DNA from: Pirellula sp. | GTDB lineage: Bacteria > Planctomycetota > Planctomycetia > Pirellulales > Pirellulaceae | DNA: 41,918 nucleotides | NCBI GenBank assembly: GCA_021300015.1 | Contig: JAJTFB010000032.1 | Coordinates: forward strand, 21,932 to 63,849 | Reading direction: 5' to 3' | In this document: positions 23,205 to 31,457 of the stretch, piece after piece | How positions within the stretch are numbered: the stretch's first letter is position 1 | How the letters are laid out: every line of letters starts with the position of its first letter | The notes under the pieces: generated by a model | Database searches by the model: none | The model's input: only the letters and a program-made list of their open reading frames with translations | Told to the model about the DNA's origin: nothing | Program-made: the position numbers and the translations under genes

Positions 23205-26200
23205 TTATTTCTCGGGAGTCGGCTCGGTTGGAAGCTTGGGCAAACCGGCCAAGCCTGTCGCTGGCTTGCTGGCTTTTTGCTGCATCTCCCGGAGCAAGCG
23301 ATCGAATTCATTGCGGGTTTCTGGAGTGCCCAATTCGGGGAATCGGGAATAGGTTTGCGAGATATCGGCGATGGCTGCCTCGTAGAGCTTCTGCTTTTCT
23401 GCGCCAGAGCTGGCATCCCCGATGAGACCTCGGCAACGGGCGATATTGAGCCTAGCTTCAAAAAACTCCTTTTGGAAATTCGGGTACCGGGCGGTGACCT
23501 GAGCGATTTGACCCCAGCCCCAAATCAACTTCTTTTTGTTGGGCAACGTCTCGGCTCCGAGCATGGCCGATTTGAGCTTCTCGATGTCCTTGCCACCGGA
23601 GGATAGCTGCAGGTTTCTAGCCGCCTCGATCTGCACGGTGATGTTGCTTTGATTCTTCTGAAGCGCCTCGATAAACAGCTTGTTGGCCTCGTCGAACTTT
23701 TTGGCCCCTCGCTTGGCAAGCCCGAGTTTGAGCATGATCTCTTCGGGTTTGCGTTTGATTTTTTCGAGCTCTTCAGGGGACAGGGTCGAGAGTTTGGCGT
23801 AGGCCTTCTCGGCCGTTGCCATCATCTCCGGTGCGCGTGCTGCGAGTGCAGGGACCTTCTCTAAATTGGTGGCCAAAACGATCATTGCCGCTCCTGCCGA
23901 TTCGATCACCGCAGGATCGCTGCTGACGCCGGTCAACTGGTCGATCAGGATCTTGAAGCAACTGGCAAGCTTGGCCTGCTGCTCGGGATTCTTGTTGACC
24001 TCCATCTGATTTTGCAACTCGGCGGCGAGATTCTGAAGCGACTTGGGTAACATCGTCGTGTCCCCCGCTTTGTCGCATAACCCCTTCATCGTGCGGATCG
24101 CTTCATCGATCTGCTCGGCGCTTAAGTCCGATCGGCCTTGGCCAGCCGATTGCACCATGGCTTGGAGATTCAATCGGTAGGTATCGAGTTGTGCCGCCAG
24201 GGGCGCATCGGGCGATCCTTTCATCACGGCGATCGCACCTTTGCCCGGCTCGTTGAGAACCTTCATCGCCTCTTCGAGCCGGCCCGATTGAAGATACAAT
24301 CCGACCAAGTCGTTGCTTCCTTCGAGTACCCCTGTAGCACTGCTCTCGAGGGATAGATTGCTCCAAGCGTCCGAGAGAAGTTTTTCGGCCCGTTGGCGCA
24401 ACGCTTCATCGGCCGCTGTGGGCTCGGTCTTGGCCTGACGATGCGCATAGATCGCCTTGCGATACTCGGCCCATAAGATCCGCCCGAGCAAGAACGCTTT
24501 ATCACCCCCTGCGGTCTTCTTGCTCTTGAGATATTGCTCGGCCTTGTCGTACTGCTTCTCACGCAACGCGAGGCTTACCAAGATATCGACTGCCTGCTCC
24601 CCCTCGGGAGAGCCCGGTGCTGATTCGTTGAGATTGTTCGCGAGGCGTTCCAAGCTTGAGATCAACTCAGCTTGGCTCTCGGCCGGCGAACTTTCGATGA
24701 TCTGACCGAGTGACATCAAGGCAAACGAACCGGCCTTCTGCGCCGTTTCGGTCCCCTTGCCGGTCCGAAGCAGAACCTCGGAAATCGCCAAGCATTCCCA
24801 GTAGTTTTGCAGACGCAGGTGCAAGTAGGCTTGCAGGAATCGGATCTGTGCCAGGTCCTCGCGTGAATCGTCGTCTCGGTACAATCGCAGGGCCATGTCG
24901 TTTAACTCGATGGCTTGCTCTCGATCCCGCTTCGAGTCCGACTCGACCAATCGAACCTGATCTTCGATCGCTTTGCGCTCGGACTCCGGAGCTCCTGCAA
25001 GTTGCTTTTCGAGCAGTTTGATCGTGCCATCCCCTTCCTCGGCGCGGTCGAGCCTCGAGCGGGCTGCTTTCATCGCTTCGGTGAAGTTCTTGACCTCCGG
25101 TAGTTTCGTGTCGTCATTGGCTTTGGCCTCGATCCCAAGATCCTTGAGATAATCCCGTGCCCTGTTGGCCACAGGGCTGCTCTTTTTGGCAAGTGCTTGA
25201 AAAGTCTCGCGCGCTTCGCGACGGATGTTTCGAATCTTGCCGTCATCTGCTTTCGGGTCGAGAGCTTTGGTCCAAGCGATACGAGCCTCGGCGACGGCTA
25301 AGGCCAACTCTTGCCACTCGGGCTTCTCTCGCTCGCGAAAGTCGGCTTGCTTGAGCTGTTCCTCGCCTGCCATGACGGCCGCTTCGTACTTGCCCGAGGC
25401 CGGTGTGCTGTCCAGGCGGACCATCTCCGCGATGGCCTGGATCCTCCACGTTCGGAAAATCCCAGCTTCGTCATTCTCCGCAACACGCTTGAACGTCTCG
25501 CGTGCGCCATCGATCTGACCGAGCAAGGCTTGGACTCGTCCGCGGTTTAGCAAACTCAAATACTTTGAGCCTGCGTACTTCGCACCGGTGCTCTTCTCGG
25601 CCACGTCGTAGAGCTTCTTGTCGGCCTCCTCGAGCCGCTGCTTCCACTCAGGTGTATTAGGTTCAAACGTCTCTGCGATCAACTTCGAAGTGATCGCCTG
25701 AAGGATCTGCGCTTGGCGATACTCCTTTTGCAACTTTTCTCTTAAGGCCAATCGCTCGGTCTCGCTGGGCTTGACGTTGGCCCCTTGCAACTGCTCAAGC
25801 GTGGGTCGCAAGGTCTCTAGCGTCGTGGAGAAGGTGTCGAAGGCTTGTTGGAACGAAGGCCTAGCTTTTTCGCGAAGCTCCTTGGCCTTGGCCTCCGTCT
25901 CCGGCTTGCCAAGCGCTTCCCTGCTATCGTCCAAGTATTTCGTACCACGGTTCAGGTACAAATCAGCAAGCTTCAGCAACGTCTCCCCTCGACGTGGGTG
26001 TTCGGGAGATTTTGTCAGGAACTCTTTAAAGCCCAACTCGACTTGTCCGAGCTTCTCGTCGAGGTCCTTCGATGTGCGAGCCTCGGCGAGCGAAAGCTGC
26101 AAAAGCATCACCTTCTCCAGACCGATGTCTCCCTTCATCGACTCTGGAAGCCGATTTCGCGCGGAACTGATCTCCAGATACTTCAACGCCTCGTCATAAT

Positions 26201-26411
26201 ACCCGGCGTCCTTGAGCCCCTGGAGAAACTTCGCTGCAGGCTCCTCTGCCCAAGCCCTCGGAGCGGTATGCCAATACGGCAATAAACCGACACTGCCGAG
26301 CAGTAACGCCAAAAAACGTATTCGTTTTCGATTCCCGCGATGGTTTCGAACCACCTCGTAATCAGGAGATGTTCCGACTCCAGTAGGCTGCCGATTGCAA
26401 CTTGGAAGCAT
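23205..26411 (-). CDS. Very large secreted TPR-repeat protein
   Basis: 1068 residues from the ATG at 26411. The N-region is long and basic (about 35 residues), then a signal peptide (IRFLALLLGSVGLLPYWHTAPRAWAEE). Starts further upstream to 26606 would overlap the divergent gene and have no support; a GTG near 26356 is also possible. The mature protein is almost wholly helical with degenerate TPR-like units, for example GLKDAGYYDEALKYLEIS, LADLYLNRGTKYLDDSRE, LGQIDGARETFKRVAEN and GLYLQSGRLEEAMKVLNEPGKGAI. The C-terminus is Pro/Thr-rich. It is the first gene of a minus-strand operon with a second TPR protein, ExbB and two ExbD proteins. That suggests a periplasmic scaffold coupled to a proton-driven motor, by gene order only. 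Confidence 0.82.
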   Translation of the reverse strand: MLPSCNRQPTGVGTSPDYEVVRNHRGNRKRIRFLALLLGSVGLLPYWHTAPRAWAEEPAAKFLQGLKDAGYYDEALKYLEISSARNRLPESMKGDIGLEKVMLLQLSLAEARTSKDLDEKLGQVELGFKEFLTKSPEHPRRGETLLKLADLYLNRGTKYLDDSREALGKPETEAKAKELREKARPSFQQAFDTFSTTLETLRPTLEQLQGANVKPSETERLALREKLQKEYRQAQILQAITSKLIAETFEPNTPEWKQRLEEADKKLYDVAEKSTGAKYAGSKYLSLLNRGRVQALLGQIDGARETFKRVAENDEAGIFRTWRIQAIAEMVRLDSTPASGKYEAAVMAGEEQLKQADFREREKPEWQELALAVAEARIAWTKALDPKADDGKIRNIRREARETFQALAKKSSPVANRARDYLKDLGIEAKANDDTKLPEVKNFTEAMKAARSRLDRAEEGDGTIKLLEKQLAGAPESERKAIEDQVRLVESDSKRDREQAIELNDMALRLYRDDDSREDLAQIRFLQAYLHLRLQNYWECLAISEVLLRTGKGTETAQKAGSFALMSLGQIIESSPAESQAELISSLERLANNLNESAPGSPEGEQAVDILVSLALREKQYDKAEQYLKSKKTAGGDKAFLLGRILWAEYRKAIYAHRQAKTEPTAADEALRQRAEKLLSDAWSNLSLESSATGVLEGSNDLVGLYLQSGRLEEAMKVLNEPGKGAIAVMKGSPDAPLAAQLDTYRLNLQAMVQSAGQGRSDLSAEQIDEAIRTMKGLCDKAGDTTMLPKSLQNLAAELQNQMEVNKNPEQQAKLASCFKILIDQLTGVSSDPAVIESAGAAMIVLATNLEKVPALAARAPEMMATAEKAYAKLSTLSPEELEKIKRKPEEIMLKLGLAKRGAKKFDEANKLFIEALQKNQSNITVQIEAARNLQLSSGGKDIEKLKSAMLGAETLPNKKKLIWGWGQIAQVTARYPNFQKEFFEARLNIARCRGLIGDASSGAEKQKLYEAAIADISQTYSRFPELGTPETRNEFDRLLREMQQKASKPATGLAGLPKLPTEPTPEK

Positions 26412-26534
26412 AGATCGCTCGTTTGACAAACGCGGGTACAATGAGGAAAAGTCGTCGAGCGCATTATAACGGTCTTCAGACCGGATAGAACAACCCCGCA
26501 GAAAACTCGTTCCAGACTCCTCGGATCCCCACAC

Positions 26535-29294
26535 ATGTCTCCCAAACGCCGCGAAAGATGGTACTCCATGGATGGCCAACGCCGAATCCATCAGTCGGCC
26601 CTCCAAAGCAACGCAGGGCCAAGACGCCTGATTTCACTCATCGTGCTGCTTGTCCTGGTCCTGATCATGATCCAGCAAGTCTCCGACCCGAAGAAAGTCG
26701 GCAAGGTCGCAGGCGCAGTCGGTCTTTTACCCCAATCAACCCAAAACAACGCAACCCAAAACAACCCACCCCAGAGCAACACCGCCTCGCCCAGCAACCC
26801 GTCGGGTGCCTCCTCGGTTCTTGCCCCCCAAAGCCCAACCGACCTACCCAAGAGCACCGACCTACCCTCGGAGCAGGTGCCCGATGGGCTCTCCACGGCC
26901 GTCGAAGCCCTAGGCCTCGCATCCCCAGACCCCGACGTCGAACGTCAATCCCAAGTTCTCGAAGTGCTACTAAAGAACCTGCCCGACGGCGTCAAAGCGA
27001 CACTTGCCGATCGCCTCTTTGGCATCCTCGACCAAAGAGCCCCACAATCCCCCGACCCGACGGCTAGCGATCGCCAAGCTGGCCTGAAACTCTGGTCGAG
27101 CGATGCCCAACGATCGATCTTGCGTTGGATCGATCTGAGCGACTCGACCACAGCGGACCATACGATGCTCACCGAGGTACGTGAGAGTCTCGAGCGTTGG
27201 ACTCAACTCGAACCCCTCGCAGGATTTCAACGCAGCTTGCAATTGGCTATGGACCGCGCCCTGATGTCGGACCTCGCGGACAATACGCCATGGAAAACCA
27301 CCGAACGCCTAGCTCTGGCCCGACTGCTGGTTCGTGCCTCCGATCTTTCCCGGCAATTCGACACCTCGATCCGAATCGATGCTGTTCCTACCATCGCTAT
27401 CCCTCAATTGCTCTCGCAGACCGATACGCTGCGAGGTCGATGCTTTCGCACCCTAGGAACCATCGGACGGATCGACCAACCCAGCAGCATGGAACTTGCT
27501 GACGGACGCAAGCTGAACTATTCGGTTTTTTGGCTTAGGCCAGAAGACCTTAGCGACCAACCGATCAATGTGTATGTCCCCGAGGGGGTCGCAGCGGCCA
27601 GGGAGCTTCAAGTCGGAGACTCGCTGCACGTCGCTGGTCTAATCGCCAAACGAAGAGCCTATGCATCCAAACGCGGGGGCGAAATCGCGCCGGTCCTGAT
27701 CGCGACTGGATTGCTTCTTGACGATGCTTCCGAACCCCAGGGTCCATCCTTGGCCAACAACGGGCAATCCTTGGTGATATCCAAAGAACTCGCTCGACTC
27801 CGAAATCCGATCCCTTGGATCCCCCCGGTCGATCGACAAATACCGCTGGATTTGGTCGAAAGAGCCCTCTCGGGGCATCTTGGGAAAATCCCATTTGGCT
27901 CCTCCGAAACCAACGATGTCGATTCGCTCGCGAAAAATACCTCCGTATTGGCCTCGCTAGCTACGGTCCTGAAATTTCAAAACGAAATCGACACGGTCGT
28001 CTCAGGCGATAATTCCGCGATGCTTGCAGTCGCTCCGAATCCCTTGGAATTCCAAGGCCAAGGGCTTCTGGGGGCTTGGCACGGCCAGGTGATCGAAGCC
28101 CGAACGATTCGGATCGATCCGAACCTGATGCCTGGACTCGGCTGGAAAGAGGTCTACGCCCTGAAACTCGCACCGAACCTTCAAGTCATCGCCAAGGATG
28201 TGCCCGCGTTGTGGCTCTCGGCAAGCGCGCTGAACCAACCGATCTGTGTTCAAGGCCTCGGGCTCATTTCCATGGAAAAAGAAAGCCAACCCCAGGGAGG
28301 GAACCCGCGCGTTCCCCAAGTGGTGGTCGCCTCACGAGTGGCATGGCAGTCCCATCGAAGCGCGACGGGTTCGAGCACAGCCCAACAGGCCTCAGGATTG
28401 CAACCGGAACTCAGCGCAGGGTGGTCAGCACTGTTGCGATCGAATTGGGACTTGGCCTTCTGCGATGCGATTGAGCTTTTGCAAGGCCAGTCGCTTACAA
28501 GCAAAGACACTCGCCCGTTCTACACGCTCTTGGCCGCATCCAACGAGCCCCAGTCTCAAGAAACCCAAGCTCGAGCCTACAGCGTCATGGAGTGGATTCG
28601 ACGTACCGAATCGATGAAATCCAACAAGTCGCTTGTTCGAGAGCAGCAGCGGTCCGTCGGGGAACGGATCGATGCCCGCGTCCAAATTCGACGTATTCAG
28701 CGCGTCGATGTCCGCAATGCCCAAAGCCAAGCTTGGCTAGGTAGCAACCACTACTTCCAGCTCGACGGCCTAGCCGATATCGGTCCGAGTCGAATCGAGG
28801 TCAAGTACGGCAAGGATTACGAACCTATTGCTTATGAGCGGGAATTTCCGATCACGTTGGTCGCGACAAAGCTCCCAGCATGGCTGCTTTCGGATCCGAC
28901 AACGTTGATCTCGTCTAGCGATTTATCGCAAGAAACAATCGACCTGGATTCGGCATCTTCAATCGCTTGGACGACGAAAATCCGCGTGGATGTCTCTGGG
29001 TATGCCTACCGGATTTGGCGGTTTCGGACACCCCAAGTCTCTGCGGTGACCCAAGACACAGGCTACCAGCAAGCTCCGATGCTGGTAGTCGATCGCTGGA
29101 ATCTCCCCGAGGGACCCTTGGTATCAGACAGCTTGGAATCCGATCGAGCCTCTGTACCCTCGAATATGTGGTCCATCGGATCGATCCTCACGACGCTTCT
29201 CGGGCTCTTGGCGATCGCATGGTTTGCATACCGCATGAACGCAACGGCAAAACCTCGGCTCAAGCCCCCCGAGCGTCGCAAAGACCGGATCTGA
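26535..29294 (+). CDS. Large membrane-anchored protein of unknown function
   Basis: 919 residues, divergent from the TPR/ExbBD operon with a 123-bp spacer. There is a single N-terminal anchor (LISLIVLLVLVLIMIQQV), then a low-complexity Asn/Gln/Pro/Ser linker (about 65-120) made of imperfect QNNxxQ units. Two separate beta-rich segments look like related OB-fold-type modules: one around residues 295-400 (RGRCFRTLGTIGRI..., VGDSLHVAGLIAKRRAY) and one around 535-615 (NQPICVQGLGLISMEKES). A C-terminal helix (SIGSILTTLLGLLAIAWFAYRM) and a basic tail end the protein. I do not recognise the family. No clear ribosome-binding site precedes the ATG at 26535; another ATG is at 26568. Its position suggests a link to the TPR/ExbBD genes, but that is weak evidence. 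Confidence 0.7.
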   Translation: MSPKRRERWYSMDGQRRIHQSALQSNAGPRRLISLIVLLVLVLIMIQQVSDPKKVGKVAGAVGLLPQSTQNNATQNNPPQSNTASPSNPSGASSVLAPQSPTDLPKSTDLPSEQVPDGLSTAVEALGLASPDPDVERQSQVLEVLLKNLPDGVKATLADRLFGILDQRAPQSPDPTASDRQAGLKLWSSDAQRSILRWIDLSDSTTADHTMLTEVRESLERWTQLEPLAGFQRSLQLAMDRALMSDLADNTPWKTTERLALARLLVRASDLSRQFDTSIRIDAVPTIAIPQLLSQTDTLRGRCFRTLGTIGRIDQPSSMELADGRKLNYSVFWLRPEDLSDQPINVYVPEGVAAARELQVGDSLHVAGLIAKRRAYASKRGGEIAPVLIATGLLLDDASEPQGPSLANNGQSLVISKELARLRNPIPWIPPVDRQIPLDLVERALSGHLGKIPFGSSETNDVDSLAKNTSVLASLATVLKFQNEIDTVVSGDNSAMLAVAPNPLEFQGQGLLGAWHGQVIEARTIRIDPNLMPGLGWKEVYALKLAPNLQVIAKDVPALWLSASALNQPICVQGLGLISMEKESQPQGGNPRVPQVVVASRVAWQSHRSATGSSTAQQASGLQPELSAGWSALLRSNWDLAFCDAIELLQGQSLTSKDTRPFYTLLAASNEPQSQETQARAYSVMEWIRRTESMKSNKSLVREQQRSVGERIDARVQIRRIQRVDVRNAQSQAWLGSNHYFQLDGLADIGPSRIEVKYGKDYEPIAYEREFPITLVATKLPAWLLSDPTTLISSSDLSQETIDLDSASSIAWTTKIRVDVSGYAYRIWRFRTPQVSAVTQDTGYQQAPMLVVDRWNLPEGPLVSDSLESDRASVPSNMWSIGSILTTLLGLLAIAWFAYRMNATAKPRLKPPERRKDRI

Positions 29295-29719
29295 AGTCGG
29301 CGCGATGATTCTTATCATCTGCGCTAGCCCAGGACGAGCGGACACCGGCGAAATGGAATACGCATCGAATGGCATCTTTTGTCTCCGCTCCAGAGTCGAG
29401 GGGTTGCGATGAAGAAATCCATTTTACGCTGACCCAATACGGATTGGAAACACAGAGGCACCAGAGGACACAGATAGGAACCAGCGCGGGCAGAGCGGTT
29501 AAACCAATTTCAACACTCGGAGGCGGTTGATTGGTAAAATCAAGGACATCCCTCTGTGCTCTCTGAGCCTCTGTGTTTAAAGAAGTATCTTCATCGAATC
29601 CTCTCGATTCCTTCATCGTTCTATGCGACCTAGAAATCCACTGTGCTTCTATACTTCGTAGATTGACGTCGAAGTGGTTTTCACACTTCATTCAATTCTC
29701 TGAACCGAAGGTCTAAAGG
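29295..29719. other. Intergenic region with CACAGAGG-type inverted repeat, 425 bp
   Basis: No gene found. Two arms face each other: 29448-29478 beginning AAACACAGAGGCACCAGAGG and 29549-29578 ending CTGAGCCTCTGTGTTT. The outer 12 bases pair perfectly and the inner parts imperfectly, around a 70-base middle. This family of CACAGAGG repeats is one I remember from intergenic regions of planctomycetes and other environmental bacteria. The last 100 bases must hold the promoter of the DUF1559 gene; TTGACG at about 29663 is a possible -35. Confidence 0.65.
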
Positions 29720-30661
29720 ATGCGTTTTCGAAGTCGTAAGGGCTTTACTCTTGTGGAACTGCTTGTGGTCATCGCTATCATCGGAGTTCTCGTCGGATTG
29801 CTCCTGCCTGCTGTGCAGCAAGCCCGTGAGGCTGCTCGCCGGATGAGTTGCTCGAACAACATGCGGCAACTCTCGTTGGCGACCCTGAATTACGAAAGCT
29901 CTTTCAAAGTACTCCCCCCGGGTTGGAATAACCACGGCACCCTCTGGAGCGCGGCGATCCTCCCACAGATCGAACAAGCGAGCCTCTACAGCACGCTGAT
30001 TTTTGCCGAGTCTGGGATCGGGAATTGGGACAATGTTGCAAGCCCCAATTACCGGGCCTGCCAAACCCCAATCTCCATGTTCCAATGCCCCTCTTGTCCC
30101 AACCTCGCGCCTGCGAACTATAACGGTATCGAACGCCGCGTTCCGATCAGCTACCGCGCCAACGGCGGGAGCCGTGTCAGCTCCGATGACGCGTCGACCC
30201 GCCCTCTGCCCAACACCCAATCCTTCGAGGAGCTCAACCTTGACGGGGCGATGTTTGGTTGCAGCCGGATACGGCTAAGAGATTTCACCGATGGATTATC
30301 GCGGACAGTCCTCTTCGGTGAATCTCGCACCGATCCTGAATTCGTCAAGGATGGTCAAGGGATGGATTGGTGGGCCTTTGGCAGCCCTCAAGCAGATCCA
30401 TGCCGTTGCGATGGAGGAACCGGAGGTACCGAATTCACCGAAGCAGCAGGTAGCATGCTCGTCCAACCGAATGCAGCCGTTATCGATCCTTCGACCCAAG
30501 GTCATCTGCTGGAAGTCGCTTTCGGTAGCTTCCACTCCGGCGGAACCATGTTTGGCAAAGCCGATGGCTCTGTCGCTTATGTATCCGACAGCACCGATAT
30601 CAAAATCATTCGCGCTGTGGGTTCCCGAAACGGTGGGGAGACCTTCGACTTTGAAGACTAA
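29720..30661 (+). CDS. DUF1559 protein with pseudopilin-type N-terminus (third of three)
   Basis: 313 residues from the ATG at 29720 (GAAGG 8 bases upstream). A short basic leader (RFRSRKG) is followed by [42 protein letters not shown], complete in this copy. The DUF1559 body includes MFQCPSCPN with two extra cysteines, RLRDFTDGLSRTVLFGE, FHSGGTMFGKADGSVAYVS and the C-terminal [12 protein letters not shown]. It forms an operon with the overlapping small lipoprotein gene, a pairing I remember as very common for DUF1559 in planctomycetes. The shared 15-bp inverted repeat of the other two DUF1559 promoters is absent here, so this copy probably belongs to a different regulon. Confidence 0.92.
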   Translation: MRFRSRKGFTLVELLVVIAIIGVLVGLLLPAVQQAREAARRMSCSNNMRQLSLATLNYESSFKVLPPGWNNHGTLWSAAILPQIEQASLYSTLIFAESGIGNWDNVASPNYRACQTPISMFQCPSCPNLAPANYNGIERRVPISYRANGGSRVSSDDASTRPLPNTQSFEELNLDGAMFGCSRIRLRDFTDGLSRTVLFGESRTDPEFVKDGQGMDWWAFGSPQADPCRCDGGTGGTEFTEAAGSMLVQPNAAVIDPSTQGHLLEVAFGSFHSGGTMFGKADGSVAYVSDSTDIKIIRAVGSRNGGETFDFED

Positions 30662-31169
30662 AACATCACTCGTGAACCTCGGCTTGCTTTATGCGCTGTT
30701 CATGGGCATCTTCGGATGCTCACCGACGAGCAGCCCAAACTATGCCTCGCTGGGTTTGGTCAAGGTCTCTGGTACTCTCAAACTCGATGGCGCACCTCTG
30801 TCGAATGTTGAAGTACGTTTTGAGAATCCCGAAACCTCGATCTACTCCTACGGGACAACCAACGACTCGGGACGATTCTCCTTGATGTTCGACAGCCGAA
30901 CCGCTGGGATCATCCCCGGACGTAAACTCCTGCGTGTCCTTCCTAAACAAAAGTCCGAGTCGTCAACGACAGACTCCACGGGTGCCTCCGAGGGCGAGCA
31001 GGATGACCCCGACCGAGCAGCCCCCGCGGCAGAGCAATCCTCCGCAGGACCGAAGGTACCCGAGTGCTACTCGCGCAAGTCGGCTTATTTCATCCAAATC
31101 ACCGGAGCGACCAGCTCTTTGGATTTGGACCTCAAAAGCGACTGCTCGAGCGTCTCGGAAGGGAAGTAA
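30651..31169 (+). CDS. Small lipoprotein with carboxypeptidase-regulatory-like domain
   Basis: 172 residues if translation begins at the TTG at 30651, which overlaps the upstream stop by 11 bases and has GGGGAG 10 bases before it; a GTG at 30672 is possible. The N-terminus (LGLLYALFMGIFGC) ends in a lipobox-like Gly-Cys, followed by SPTSSPN. The next 70 residues fit the beta-sandwich of the carboxypeptidase-regulatory/transthyretin-like family (VSGTLKLDGAPLSNVEVRFEN, then TNDSGRFSLMFD). After that comes a Ser/Glu/Pro-rich disordered part and an ending with two further cysteines. It is probably anchored to a membrane and partners the DUF1559 protein. No enzymatic activity is expected. Confidence 0.8.
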   Translation: MKTKTSLVNLGLLYALFMGIFGCSPTSSPNYASLGLVKVSGTLKLDGAPLSNVEVRFENPETSIYSYGTTNDSGRFSLMFDSRTAGIIPGRKLLRVLPKQKSESSTTDSTGASEGEQDDPDRAAPAAEQSSAGPKVPECYSRKSAYFIQITGATSSLDLDLKSDCSSVSEGK

Positions 31170-31171
31170 GT

Positions 31172-31453
31172 CCCAACCGCTGGCGCTGGTTGGCTCACAA
31201 GTGGTTCACCCTGTGAGCCGCTTAGGCGCAAGCCGCGGGCGATGGCTATAGGAATCGCTAGCCTGCTCTTGCCCAAACGCAGCGTCCTGGCGGGCTGATT
31301 CAAATCGCCCAACCGCTGGCGCTGGTTGGCTCACAAGTGGTTCAACCTGTGAGCCGCTTAGGCGCAAGCCGCGGGCGATGGCTATAGGAATCGCACACCT
31401 GCTCTTGCCCAAACGCAGCGTCCTGGCGGGCTGATTCAAATCGCCCAACCGCT
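31172..31453. repeat. 136-bp tandem repeat, two copies plus 10 bases of a third
   Basis: 31172-31307 and 31308-31443 are nearly identical (a handful of differences by eye), and CCCAACCGCT starts again at 31444. Each unit contains GGCTCACA, 12 bases, TGTGAGCC (31192-31219 and 31328-31355), a perfect 8-bp hairpin, and a second GC-rich inverted part (CCGCTTAGGCGCAAGCCGCGGG). It fills the spacer between two convergent genes. It is of the REP/dispersed-repeat kind and may also work as a two-way terminator. Confidence 0.88.
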
Positions 31454-31457
31454 CGGA

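Noticed and set aside
26420-26445. Promoter TTGACA...TACAAT between the divergent genes
   Set aside because: The two hexamers are only about 10 bases apart, too close for a normal sigma-70 promoter.
31172-31453. CRISPR array
   Set aside because: The repeat is 136 bases with no spacers and only two full copies.
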